Assembly: GCA_020250445.1 (NCBI GenBank)
Contig: JADCEF010000008.1
Coordinates: forward strand, 1-64,000
Direction of reading: 5' to 3'
DNA from: Rhodobacter sp.
GTDB taxonomy: Bacteria; Pseudomonadota; Alphaproteobacteria; Rhodobacterales; Rhodobacteraceae
Length of the DNA: 64,000 nt
In this document: piece by piece, positions 26,692-34,223 of the stretch
Layout: the number at the start of each line of letters is the position of its first letter
Position numbering within the stretch: the first letter of the stretch is position 1
The notes under the pieces: generated by a model
What the model saw: only the letters and a program-made list of their open reading frames with translations
What the model was told of the DNA's origin: nothing
Database searches by the model: none
Translations under genes and position numbers: made by a program

Positions 26692-26923
26692 GGCTGCTTT
26701 CCCGAACAGAAGGTGAAGACAATGGCACGGCGCGGCGGGCGCAGCCGTCAGCCGCGCGCAAGAACCGAAACGGTCGCACCGAAAAAGCGCCAGGGCATGC
26801 GCGCGCGATCATCCATGTCGAATAAACCCATCATGGCGGCATGATTTACGCGCATCGCCCTTTCAAGGCAAGACAGGCCACACCACATCGCATTGCAGGG
26901 GGCGGGGATAAAGGGGGGCGTTC

Positions 26924-27541
26924 ATGCGCAGGGTGGTTGTCCTTTGCCTGGCGCTGTTGGCGATGACCCCGGCAGAGGCGCAGATGTACAAGGGCACGGA
27001 AACAGCGGCCTATACGGTAGAGCAAACCCTGGAGGGGGCCGAACTGCGCAGCTACGGCCCGCGGCTCGTTGCAGAGGTGACGGTCAGCGGCAGCCGGTCC
27101 GGGGCGGCAAACGCGGGCTTCCGGAGTCTTGCCGGATACATCTTCGGTGCAAATGCGGATGCCTCGAAGATTGCGATGACCACACCCGTTGCCCAGGTAC
27201 CGCATGCCGCCGAGGCCGCGGGCACGCCGGAATCCGGCGCGGACGGCGCGCAAAGCTGGACGGTGCGGTTCACCATGCCGGCGGACCGCAGCCTAGCGGC
27301 GCTGCCGGTGCCCGATGATCCGCGGATCCGGCTGATCGAAACCAGCCCCCAGCGCATGCTGGTGCTGCAGTTTCCGGGGCGCCCAACCGACGCGGCCCTT
27401 GCCAATGCAACGGCCTCTCTGCGCGCCATTGCGGACCGGGCCGGGCTGAAGGCGCGGGGTGAGCCGGAATTCCTGTTCTACGATTCACCCTTTACCCTGC
27501 CGTGGAACCGTCGGAACGAAGTGGCGCTTGTCTTGGACTGA
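26924..27541 (+). CDS. SOUL haem-binding-family exported protein
   Basis: 205 residues with a signal peptide (cut near AEA|QM). The SOUL/HBP fold is seen in YTVEQTLEGAELRSYGPRLVAEVTV, GFRSLAGYIFGANADASKIAMTTPVAQ and the C-terminal PEFLFYDSPFTLPWNRRNEVAL. Family members bind haem or other tetrapyrroles weakly. Likely periplasmic. It diverges from leuC over 232 bp and stands alone. Confidence 0.88.
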   Translation: MRRVVVLCLALLAMTPAEAQMYKGTETAAYTVEQTLEGAELRSYGPRLVAEVTVSGSRSGAANAGFRSLAGYIFGANADASKIAMTTPVAQVPHAAEAAGTPESGADGAQSWTVRFTMPADRSLAALPVPDDPRIRLIETSPQRMLVLQFPGRPTDAALANATASLRAIADRAGLKARGEPEFLFYDSPFTLPWNRRNEVALVLD

Positions 27542-27959
27542 CGCTGTCAGGGGGGTCCCGGCCCGCCCTGCACATCCGACCTTCAGGGTGTCGAAAAAGT
27601 GCACCGCACCTTTCCTGTAGGGCAGGAGAATCTTCCCGATCCGGGAAAAGGGATTGCCCCTTCGACCGACGCTGCCACCAGGAGAGGCCAGCGCCCGGCC
27701 CGGCCGGGGCGAAGCGCCCGCCGGGGGCGGGGCGGGCGGAAGCTTTGCCAAATCCCGCCCCATCCCGGCCAGCCGGGCCGACGGATGCTGTCACCTGTCG
27801 CAGCGCGGCGGCCAGCCATGGCTCAGGCCCAAGGGGCAGCCCCGAGCCCGATCGCGCAGCCAAAGTTCGCTGCCGTCCGTGATGACGGTATGGGTTGCGG
27901 CCCCACTTTCACTGCCGCCCCTTGCGGCGACGGCACGGCGGGCGCTGCACGTCCCCGCC
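27542..27959. repeat. Intergenic region with dispersed repeat, copy B
   Basis: 418 bp between two convergent genes. The repeat spans about 27586-27745. Its core GAGAATCTTCCCGATCCGGG (27625 on), then AAAAGGGATTGCCCC, matches copy A (10129 on) and copy C (47690 on). The second block GGCCAGCGCCCGGCCCGGCC, then GGGGCGAAGCGCCCGCC, matches copy A at 10212 on. The GC-rich second block can fold on itself. Open frames through it are shadows of the repeat. The remainder (27750-27959) shows nothing recognisable. Confidence 0.6.
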
Positions 27960-28349
27960 TTACTGGACGCGCGTCCAGGTACCGCCATCGCGGCAGATGC
28001 CAAGCACGCAGCCCGACACCGACAACTTGTCACCGTTCAGCTTCAACTTGCCGTTATAGGTTCTGTTGCGGTCCGGGTCCCAGATCTTGCCGCTGCCGTA
28101 GGCGCCATCACCTTCGGCCACCATGTCCCAGACAATCTGCCTGCCGATGTCGGGCGAGGCAGCCTCTTCCCCCGCCGGCGTGAAGGCGCGCACCAGCACA
28201 CCGCACAAAGCAGGCCCGCAGGGCTTGATCTCGACATGACCGTAACTGCCGTCATTGAGCGGCATCGTCTGCCACGTCCCTTCCACCGGATCGGCAAATG
28301 CCGCCACAGCCGTGCAACAAACCAAAGCTGAAGCAAGAATGATCCTCAT
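27960..28349 (-). CDS. DUF2147 exported protein
   Basis: 129 residues from ATG 28349, which has a strong GGAGGG at 5-bp spacing; open frame upstream is not conserved. A signal peptide is cut near AFA|DP, followed by the DUF2147 domain: VEGTWQTMPLNDGSYGHVEIKPCGPALCGVLV, GKIWDPDRNRTYNGKLKLNGDKLSVSGCVLGICRDGGTWTRV. A conserved pair of Cys in CVLGIC may form a disulfide. Periplasmic, function unknown; divergent from hisA. Confidence 0.88.
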   Translation of the reverse strand: MRIILASALVCCTAVAAFADPVEGTWQTMPLNDGSYGHVEIKPCGPALCGVLVRAFTPAGEEAASPDIGRQIVWDMVAEGDGAYGSGKIWDPDRNRTYNGKLKLNGDKLSVSGCVLGICRDGGTWTRVQ

Positions 28350-28491
28350 GCGTCCCTCCTGAACCGAACAGGGCCGGATAATGCAGCACCGGCACCCTTT
28401 GTGGCAAGCACCCTGCTTTCCCGCACAGGGGGACCTTGCGTCTTGGCAAGGCGGCAGCGCCGTGCCAAAGACCGGCACAAGGAGCGGCCAG

Positions 28492-29211
28492 ATGATCCTC
28501 TACCCTGCGATCGACCTCAAGGACGGCCAGTGCGTGCGCCTGCTGCGCGGCGATATGGCGGCGGTGACTGTGTTCGGCGACGACCCGGCAGCGCAGGCGG
28601 CAGCCTTTGTTGCGGCGGGCTGCGACTGGCTGCATCTGGTCGATCTGAACGGGGCCTTCGCCGGGCAGCCGGTGAACGGGGCTGCGGTCGCGGCGATCCT
28701 GGCGCGTGTGGCCGTGCCCTGCCAGCTGGGCGGCGGCATCCGCGATATGGCCACCATCGAAACCTGGCTGGACCGCGGGCTGGCCCGGGTGATCCTGGGC
28801 ACCGTGGCGGTGGAAAACCCCGCGCTGGTGCGCAAGGCGGCAGGCACCTTTCCGGGGCGCATCGCCGTGGGGATCGACGCGCGGGGTGGCCGGGTCGCCA
28901 CACGGGGCTGGGCCGAGACGACCGATGTCATCGCCACAGATCTGGCGCGCCGCTTTGAAGATGCGGGGGTTGCCGCGCTGATCTACACCGATATCGACCG
29001 CGACGGCGCGATGGGGGGGCCGAACATCGCCGCAACGGTGGCGCTGGCCCGCGCCGTTGGCATTCCCGTCATCGCCTCGGGCGGGGTCGCCGCGATGGCC
29101 GACCTTCTGGCGATGCGCGACACCGGGGTGATTGCGGGTGCCATTTCGGGCCGTGCGCTGTATGATGGCACCATTGATCTTGAAGCGGCACTTCGGGCTT
29201 TGCGCGAATAG
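28492..29211 (+). CDS. hisA: ProFAR isomerase (phosphoribosylformimino-AICAR-phosphate isomerase)
   Basis: 239-residue TIM barrel. The N-terminal catalytic Asp is in [15 protein letters not shown], and the second catalytic Asp is in [15 protein letters not shown]. Phosphate-binding loops are QLGGGIRD and [12 protein letters not shown]. It catalyses the Amadori rearrangement of ProFAR to PRFAR in histidine synthesis. Start ATG 28492 follows AAGGAGCGGCC. It leads hisA-hisF-hisE; hisB and hisH, which often precede it, are not in the window. Confidence 0.96.
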   Translation: MILYPAIDLKDGQCVRLLRGDMAAVTVFGDDPAAQAAAFVAAGCDWLHLVDLNGAFAGQPVNGAAVAAILARVAVPCQLGGGIRDMATIETWLDRGLARVILGTVAVENPALVRKAAGTFPGRIAVGIDARGGRVATRGWAETTDVIATDLARRFEDAGVAALIYTDIDRDGAMGGPNIAATVALARAVGIPVIASGGVAAMADLLAMRDTGVIAGAISGRALYDGTIDLEAALRALRE

Positions 29212-29215
29212 TCCA

Positions 29216-29290
29216 TTTTCTGTTCACAAATATCCTCGGGGGGAAGGCCGCGCAGCGGCCTCGGGGGGCGGAAAGCCCCCCTTTTCCCAG
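29216..29290 (+). repeat. AATATCC-type intergenic repeat with terminator-like hairpin
   Basis: The sequence CAAATATCCTCGGGGGG (29226 on) between hisA and hisF recalls GGAATATCCCCGGGGGGG at 53169 on. It is followed by a palindrome AGGCCGCGCAGCGGCCT and then GGGGGC-GGAAA-GCCCCC plus C-TTTT (29264-29285), a good intrinsic-terminator shape. It could attenuate transcription into hisF. Confidence 0.55.
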
Positions 29291-29326
29291 CCGTCGCAAC
29301 AGGGCAAAAGGATGGCGGAGGCGCAG

Positions 29327-30088
29327 ATGCTCAAGACCCGGATCATCCCCTGCCTGGACGTGGCCGATGGCCGCGTGGTCAAGGGCGTGAACTTTGTCGA
29401 TCTGATCGATGCGGGTGATCCCGTGGCGGCGGCGCGGGCCTATGATGCCGCCGGTGCGGACGAGCTGTGCTTTCTGGACATCCATGCCACGCATGAGAAT
29501 CGCGGCACGATGTTCGATCTGGTCACCCGCACCGCCGAGCAGTGCTTCATGCCCCTGACCGTGGGGGGCGGCGTGCGCACGCCGGGGGATGTGCGCGCGC
29601 TGCTGCTGGCCGGGGCGGACAAGGTCAGCTTCAATTCCGCCGCCGTGGCCAACCCCGATGTCGTGGCCGAAGCCGCCGACCGGTTCGGCGCGCAATGCAT
29701 TGTCGTCGCGATCGATGCCAAGACCGTGGCCCCCGGCCGGTGGGAGGTGTTCACCCATGGCGGCCGCCGCGCCACCGGCATCGACGCGGTTGGTTTTGCC
29801 CGCACCGTGGCGGCGCGGGGGGCGGGGGAAATCCTGCTGACAAGCATGGACCGCGATGGCACAAGGGCCGGGTTCAACCTGGCGCTGACGCGGGCGGTTG
29901 CCGATGCCGTCCCGGTGCCGGTGATTGCCAGCGGCGGGGTGGGCACGCTGGACCATCTGGTTGACGGCGTGATCATCGGCGGTGCCAGTGCGGTGCTGGC
30001 CGCCTCGATCTTCCACTTCGGCGATTTCACCATTGCCCAGGCCAAGGCCCATATGGCCGCCGCCGGCATACCGATGAGGCTGACATGA
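29327..30088 (+). CDS. hisF: Imidazole glycerol phosphate synthase, cyclase subunit
   Basis: 253-residue TIM barrel. [23 protein letters not shown] carries catalytic Asp11; the second Asp is in [15 protein letters not shown]. Phosphate loops are [13 protein letters not shown] and [12 protein letters not shown]. It converts PRFAR plus HisH-derived ammonia to IGP and AICAR. The chosen ATG has GGAGG 5 bp upstream; an ATG at 29312 is possible but would put that ribosome site inside the gene. It overlaps hisE by 4 bp (ATGA). Confidence 0.96.
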   Translation: MLKTRIIPCLDVADGRVVKGVNFVDLIDAGDPVAAARAYDAAGADELCFLDIHATHENRGTMFDLVTRTAEQCFMPLTVGGGVRTPGDVRALLLAGADKVSFNSAAVANPDVVAEAADRFGAQCIVVAIDAKTVAPGRWEVFTHGGRRATGIDAVGFARTVAARGAGEILLTSMDRDGTRAGFNLALTRAVADAVPVPVIASGGVGTLDHLVDGVIIGGASAVLAASIFHFGDFTIAQAKAHMAAAGIPMRLT

Positions 30089-30396
30089 CTGCACTTGACC
30101 GCCTTGCCGCGACCGTGGCCGGCCGCAAGGGGGGTGATCCGGCCCAGAGCTGGACGGCAAAGCTTCTGGCCGCCGGACCCGAGGCCTGCGCGAAGAAGTT
30201 CGGCGAAGAGGCTGTGGAAGCGGTGATCGAGGCGGTGAAGGGCGACCGCGACCGTCTGACATCGGAAGCGGCGGATGTGCTCTATCACCTTCTGGTCATG
30301 CTGGCTGCGCGCGATGTGACGCTGGATGCGGTCATGGCGGAACTGGACCGGCGCGCGGGCACCTCCGGCATCGCGGAAAAGGCAGGCCGCGGGTAG
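30085..30396 (+). CDS. hisE: Phosphoribosyl-ATP pyrophosphatase
   Basis: 103 residues of the all-alpha MazG-like HisE type. It shows [56 protein letters not shown], with the E-E-x-x-E and E-x-x-D metal-binding clusters. It hydrolyses PR-ATP to PR-AMP in histidine synthesis. Translation is coupled to hisF by ATGA overlap. It is convergent with the CoA-binding gene across a 36-bp gap holding a hairpin. Confidence 0.95.
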   Translation: MTALDRLAATVAGRKGGDPAQSWTAKLLAAGPEACAKKFGEEAVEAVIEAVKGDRDRLTSEAADVLYHLLVMLAARDVTLDAVMAELDRRAGTSGIAEKAGRG

Positions 30397-30408
30397 CCCG
30401 GAACAGGT

Positions 30409-30429
30409 CGAATTTTCGCAGAAAATTCG
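30409..30429. terminator. Palindrome between convergent hisE and CoA-binding gene
   Basis: CGAATTTTC-GCA-GAAAATTCG, a perfect 9-bp inverted repeat with a 3-nt loop, fills the gap between the two convergent stops. It may act as a bidirectional transcription end. The AT-rich stem stands out from the surrounding GC-rich DNA. Confidence 0.5.
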
Positions 30430-30432
30430 GGG

Positions 30433-30855
30433 CTACAGTCCCAGGCGCGGGATTTCGATGGTAGGGCAGCGGTTCTGGACAACCGTCAGGCCGCGGGCTT
30501 CGGCAAGGGCGGCGGCTTCGGCGTTTTCGACGCCCAGTTGCATCCAGACCGTCTTCAGCCCCGGCAGGGCGGCCAGTGCCTGTTGCACCACGGGCAGAAC
30601 CGCGTCGCTGCGCCGGAAGATGTCAACCATGTCCACCGGTTCGGAAATGTCGGCCAGGCTGGCGCGGACCGTCCCGCCCAGCGCCACCTGCCCGGCCTGG
30701 CCCGGATTGACCGGAATGACGCGATAGCCGCGTGCCGCCAGAAAGCGCGCCACAGCGTGGCTGGGACGATCCGCGTTGGGCGACCAGCCGACAAGGGCAA
30801 TGGTCCGCGTTGTCCGCAGAATATGGGCAAGGTCGGCGTCATCGGGCTGTGTCAT
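30433..30855 (-). CDS. CoA-binding domain protein (YccU-like)
   Basis: 140 residues of the Rossmann-type CoA_binding_2 family. It has TRTIALVGWSPNADRPSHAVARFLAARGYRVIPVNPG near the N-terminus, VDIFRRSDAV mid-protein, and a C-terminal LGVENAEAAALAEARGLTVVQNRCPTIEIPRL. The characteristic Cys and T-I-E are present. The family is close to succinyl-CoA ligase alpha subunits but lacks the catalytic domain; role unknown, presumably CoA or acyl-CoA sensing. Stands alone. Confidence 0.88.
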   Translation of the reverse strand: MTQPDDADLAHILRTTRTIALVGWSPNADRPSHAVARFLAARGYRVIPVNPGQAGQVALGGTVRASLADISEPVDMVDIFRRSDAVLPVVQQALAALPGLKTVWMQLGVENAEAAALAEARGLTVVQNRCPTIEIPRLGL

Positions 30856-30869
30856 GCCGGCGGCCCCAC

Positions 30870-30899
30870 AAAAAAGCGCCCGGATAAGGAACCGGGCGC
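30870..30899 (-). terminator. Intrinsic terminator downstream of rlmB
   Basis: On the minus strand GCGCCCGG-TTCCTTAT-CCGGGCGC is followed at once by TTTTTT. The perfect 8-bp GC stem plus six-T run is a strong factor-independent terminator. It lies 86 bp past the rlmB stop and separates it from the CoA-binding gene. Confidence 0.85.
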
Positions 30900-30984
30900 A
30901 GTGCGGAACGAGGGACAGTGTAGACGAAACGGCGTGTTCCGGCGCGCCATTCCCACCCGAAAAGATAAGTTGCGCTCTGCCGCA

Positions 30985-31791
30985 TTAAAGAAGGGTCGCA
31001 AAGTCGTGATCCGCCGGGCGCTGCGTTGCCGCATAAAGCGCAATCGCCGCCGCATTCGAGACATTGAGCGACCCGAAGCTGCCGGCGCAGGGTATGCGCG
31101 CCAGCCGGTCGCAGCTGTCGCGCGTGCGGTCGCGCAGGCCGGGGCCTTCAGCACCCAGAACAATGCCCAGGGGCCGGGTACCCGCCGTTGCCACGGCATC
31201 GGCCAGGGTCACGGGGGCATCGCTGTCCAGGCCCAAGAGGATATAGCCCATCGATTTCAGCGCCCCCATGGCATCGGCCAGGTTCTGCACCCGCAGATAG
31301 GGCTGGCGTTCCAGCGCGCCGCTGGCGGTCTTGGCCAGTGCCCCGGTTTCGGGCGCGGAATGGCGGTGCGGGGCGATGACCGCGCGCGCGCCGAACACCT
31401 CGGCCGAGCGCAGCACGGCGCCCACGTTGTGGGGGTCCGTCACGCGGTCCAGCAGCACGACCAGAGGCGCGCCGGTGCCGCCGATGCAGACCTTTTCCAG
31501 ATCGCCCCAGTTCAGCGGGCGCGCTTCCAGCGCCGCCCCCTGATGCACCGAGTTGTCGTCGATGGGCACATCAAAGCGGCGCGGATCGACGATTTCCGGG
31601 GTCATGCCGCTGGCCGCTATGGCATCGCCCAGCTTGTCGGCGGCGTTCCTGGTCAGCACCAGACGCAGGCGGTCGCGCGCGGGGTTGCGCAGCGCATCGC
31701 GCACGGCATGCAGGCCGAACAGCCAGACGGTTTCGCGCGCCTGGCGGCTGCGGCTGCGTTCCTTTTCGATGACCCAGGCCGGTTTCTGCAT
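30985..31791 (-). CDS. rlmB: 23S rRNA 2'-O-ribose methyltransferase (TrmH/SpoU family)
   Basis: 268 residues. An N-terminal substrate-binding domain (WLFGLHAVRDALRNPARDRLRLVLT) precedes a SPOUT methyltransferase domain with motif 1 LLDRVTDPHNVGAVLRSAEVFGA, motif 2 LGIVLGAEGPGLRDRTRDSCD and motif 3 IPCAGSFGSLNVSNAAAIALY, which form the SAM-binding trefoil knot. It most likely methylates G2251 of 23S rRNA; other SpoU targets are possible. ATG 31791 is the conserved start; longer open frame upstream crosses the tRNA gene and is not coding. Confidence 0.9.
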   Translation of the reverse strand: MQKPAWVIEKERSRSRQARETVWLFGLHAVRDALRNPARDRLRLVLTRNAADKLGDAIAASGMTPEIVDPRRFDVPIDDNSVHQGAALEARPLNWGDLEKVCIGGTGAPLVVLLDRVTDPHNVGAVLRSAEVFGARAVIAPHRHSAPETGALAKTASGALERQPYLRVQNLADAMGALKSMGYILLGLDSDAPVTLADAVATAGTRPLGIVLGAEGPGLRDRTRDSCDRLARIPCAGSFGSLNVSNAAAIALYAATQRPADHDFATLL

Positions 31792-31882
31792 GAGGTGTTC
31801 CCTGTTGCGGGGCGCAGGATGCGGTGCCCGCCGGGCCTTCGCAAGCGGAAAGACCGGCGGGCTGTGGCAAAGACTTTCGCGC

Positions 31883-31910
31883 TTGACGCCCCATGGACCC
31901 TTCGCTATCC
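31883..31910 (+). promoter_or_regulatory. Probable tRNA-Tyr promoter
   Basis: TTGACG (31883-31888), a 16-bp spacer and CTATCC (31905-31910) lie 12 bp before the mature tRNA 5' end. This suits a sigma-70-type promoter for the tRNA gene. Confidence 0.55.
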
Positions 31911-31921
31911 ACCCCCACATC

Positions 31922-32005
31922 GGGCGACGAGCTGCAAGGTGCGGCAGCGGACTGTAACTCCGCCGGGGAGACCCATGCCTGGTTCGATTCCAGGGTCGCC
32001 CACCA
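31922..32005 (+). tRNA. tRNA-Tyr (anticodon GTA)
   Basis: 84-nt class II tRNA folded by eye. Acceptor stem GGGCGAC pairs fully with GTCGCCC (31995-32001). The D arm GCTG...CGGC, anticodon stem GCGGA/TCCGC with loop CTGTAAC (anticodon GTA at 31954-31956), a long variable arm with GGG-GAGA-CCC, and T arm CCTGG-TTCGATT-CCAGG are present. The discriminator A and encoded CCA end at 32005. It decodes tyrosine codons TAT/TAC. It lies head-to-head with rlmB. Confidence 0.93.
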
Positions 32006-32154
32006 GCCCGCAGCACGGGGCAGCGGCGCGTTCGCCGGACAGGCAAGACAGGGATGCCACCGCTGACCGCGGAAGAGACGTGGCGCGGTTTGCGCCCGCC
32101 CCTGACGCGGCGGAACCCCGCGCTATCCGTGCGAAGTCCTGTCCGGAGACCGCG

Positions 32155-32949
32155 ATGACCGACCGTTCCTTTCGCTTTACCCATGCGATCACGCGCCGTC
32201 CGGGGCACAGCATCACCGCCGGATTGCGCGCGATGGACACGGGCAGCCCCGATCTGGCGCAGATGCTGGTCGATCATGCCGAATACGTGGCCACCTTGCG
32301 CGCAACCGGCGCCACCGTGGTGGAGCTGGATCCGCTCGAGGCCTTTCCCGACAGCGTTTTTGTCGAAGATACGGCGCTTTGCCTGCCTGAAGGGGCAGTA
32401 GTGATGCGCCCCGGTGCGCCGTCGCGTCTGGGCGAGGCGGCCCGGATGGCCCCGCATCTGGCGGCGCTTTATGCCGAGGTGGTGCAGGTCAGCGGGCCGG
32501 GCTTTATCGAGGGCGGCGATATCCTTGTGACCGAACGTGAGATTCTTGTCGGACGCTCGGCCCGGACCGATGCCGACGGCATTGCGGAACTGACCCATCT
32601 GGTTGCGCCCTGGGGGCACAAAGTGCACGAGGTGATCACGCCGCCGGGTGTGCTGCATTTCAAGACCGACTGTTCGCTTCTGGATGCCGAAACGGTGCTT
32701 GCGACGGACCGGCTTGCCGCCTCGGGCTGCTTTGACGGCTACCGGGTGATCCCGGTCGCCACGGGCGAAGAGGCGGCGGCGAACACCATCCGCTTCAATG
32801 ATCTGGTGCTGATGCCTGCCGGTTTTCCGCGCACCGCCGACCGGCTGGCGGCGGCCGGATATGACCTGCGCCAGATCGGCAACAGCGAATGCGCCAAGCT
32901 GGATGGCGGCATGTCCTGCCTGTCGCTGCGCTTCACGCCCCGCGCCTGA
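32155..32949 (+). CDS. Dimethylarginine dimethylaminohydrolase-like amidinohydrolase
   Basis: 264-residue DDAH/arginine-deiminase-superfamily enzyme. It has FVEDTALCLPEGAVVMRPGAPSR (substrate-binding Asp), GFIEGGDILVTEREILVGRSARTD, catalytic His in PPGVLHFKTDCSLL and nucleophilic Cys255 in LDGGMSCLSLRF near the C-terminus. DDAHs hydrolyse methylated arginines to citrulline; other family members act on arginine or related guanidino compounds. ATG 32155 is the natural start; upstream frame runs through the tRNA. It lies next to a LysE-type exporter. Confidence 0.88.
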   Translation: MTDRSFRFTHAITRRPGHSITAGLRAMDTGSPDLAQMLVDHAEYVATLRATGATVVELDPLEAFPDSVFVEDTALCLPEGAVVMRPGAPSRLGEAARMAPHLAALYAEVVQVSGPGFIEGGDILVTEREILVGRSARTDADGIAELTHLVAPWGHKVHEVITPPGVLHFKTDCSLLDAETVLATDRLAASGCFDGYRVIPVATGEEAAANTIRFNDLVLMPAGFPRTADRLAAAGYDLRQIGNSECAKLDGGMSCLSLRFTPRA

Positions 32950-32965
32950 AAGCCGCCGCACCCCG

Positions 32966-33559
32966 TCAGTACCACAGCACCGGGGCAAGCGACAGCACCA
33001 GCAGCCCGGCCATCGTCCAGTTGAAGATGGTCAGGCGGCGCGGATTGGTCAGAACGCGGCGCAGTTGCTGTCCGGTCAGCGTCCAAAGACTGACCGACGG
33101 CAGGTTGATCGCGCCAAAGATCAGCGCCACAAGGGCTACGGCCCAAAGGCTGCGGTCGGGCATATAAAGGGTGACGGCGTTCGTCGCCATGGCCCAGGCC
33201 TTCGGGTTGACCCATTGGAAGGCTGCCGCCTGCAGAAAGGTCATCGGGGTGCCCCCCGCCTGACGGTCTTGGGGCGCTGCGGCATGGGCGATTTTCCAGG
33301 CAAGCCACAGCATGTAGAAAACGCTGACCACCTCCATCGCCGTCCGGGTCAGGGGATAGGTCTGGAACAGACCGGCCAGACCAACGCCCACCACAAAGGT
33401 CAACAGCACGAAGCCCAGGCTGACGCCCAGCATATGGGGCACCGTGCGGCGAAAGCCGAAGTTGGCCCCCGACGCCATCAGCATCAGGTTGTTGGGGCCG
33501 GGTGTCACCGAGGTGACAAGGGCAAAAAGCGCAAGCGCAGGCAGGGTATCCAGCATCAT
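32966..33559 (-). CDS. LysE/RhtB-family amino-acid exporter
   Basis: 197 residues with about six membrane helices. The RhtB signature is at the N-terminus (LFALVTSVTPGPNNLMLMASGANFGFRRTVPHMLG), then FQWVNPKAWAMATNAVTLY. It exports an amino acid across the inner membrane. It is divergent from an Lrp-type regulator (72-bp gap), the usual arrangement for exporters induced by their amino-acid substrate. Confidence 0.9.
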   Translation of the reverse strand: MMLDTLPALALFALVTSVTPGPNNLMLMASGANFGFRRTVPHMLGVSLGFVLLTFVVGVGLAGLFQTYPLTRTAMEVVSVFYMLWLAWKIAHAAAPQDRQAGGTPMTFLQAAAFQWVNPKAWAMATNAVTLYMPDRSLWAVALVALIFGAINLPSVSLWTLTGQQLRRVLTNPRRLTIFNWTMAGLLVLSLAPVLWY

Positions 33560-33562
33560 GGC

Positions 33563-33573
33563 GCAATAATTGC
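33563..33573. promoter_or_regulatory. Possible Lrp-type operator
   Basis: GCAAT-A-ATTGC, a perfect 5-bp inverted repeat, lies 4 bp upstream of the exporter start in the 72-bp gap to the divergent Lrp gene. The gap is AT-rich relative to flanks and also has the palindrome AATATATT (33588-33595). Both fit degenerate Lrp/AsnC binding. Confidence 0.4.
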
Positions 33574-33631
33574 TGCTTTCTTGCGGAAATATATTGCGAA
33601 ATGCGGCCTGAATTCAGTATGGCTGCAACAA

Positions 33632-34084
33632 ATGACGAAGATTGACGCCATCAACCACCGGATATTGCAAGAGCTGTCACGGGACGGTCGGATCAGCAAC
33701 CTTGTTCTGGCGGACCGGATCGGGCTTTCGCCCTCGGCCTGTCTGCGCCGGGTGCAGGAGCTGGAGCGTGCGGGCGTGATCACCGGCTACCGCGCGGTGC
33801 TGAACCCGGTGAAGATGGGCACGGGATTTCTGGCCTATGTCACCGTCGGGCTGTCGCAGCATACCAAGACGGCGCAGGAGGTGTTCGAACGCGCCATGGC
33901 CCATGCGCCCGAGGTGCGCGAATGCCACAATGTAACCGGGGCCATCGAGTATCTGCTGCGTGTGGAGACGGCCGATCTGGCCGCCTACAAGCATTTCCAC
34001 ACCGATGTTCTGGGAATGGTTCCGGGGGTGGGCACGATTTCCACCATGGTGGTGATGGGGTCTTCCAAGGATGCGCGGGCATGA
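33632..34084 (+). CDS. Lrp/AsnC-family transcriptional regulator
   Basis: 150 residues. An N-terminal winged helix-turn-helix (INHRILQELSRDGRISNLVLADRIGLSPSACLRRVQELERAGVITGY) is joined to a RAM ligand domain (GFLAYVTVGLSQHTK, VRECHNVTGAIEYLLRVETADLAAYKHFHTDVL, ISTMVVMG). It probably senses an amino acid and controls the divergent LysE exporter and itself. ATG 33632 is the family-typical start. Confidence 0.92.
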   Translation: MTKIDAINHRILQELSRDGRISNLVLADRIGLSPSACLRRVQELERAGVITGYRAVLNPVKMGTGFLAYVTVGLSQHTKTAQEVFERAMAHAPEVRECHNVTGAIEYLLRVETADLAAYKHFHTDVLGMVPGVGTISTMVVMGSSKDARA

Positions 34085-34223
34085 AAGCGGCAGGGTTTGC
34101 GACCGGGGAACGGAAGGGCATTCCAAGGCAGCCCTGATAACGCCTGCTTTGTTCTCTCTTCGCCCGCTTGTCTGGCCGAAGAACGCGCCCTAGTCTCCGC
34201 CCGACCATAAGGGAGACCCGACC

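Noticed and set aside
30538-32154. Long N-terminal extension of the DDAH-like gene
   Set aside because: It runs antisense through rlmB and across the tRNA-Tyr gene; the family start is at 32155.
34085-34223. SAM riboswitch in the metY leader
   Set aside because: The 139-bp leader lacks the conserved SAM-II or SAM/SAH sequence blocks and is too short for SAM-I.
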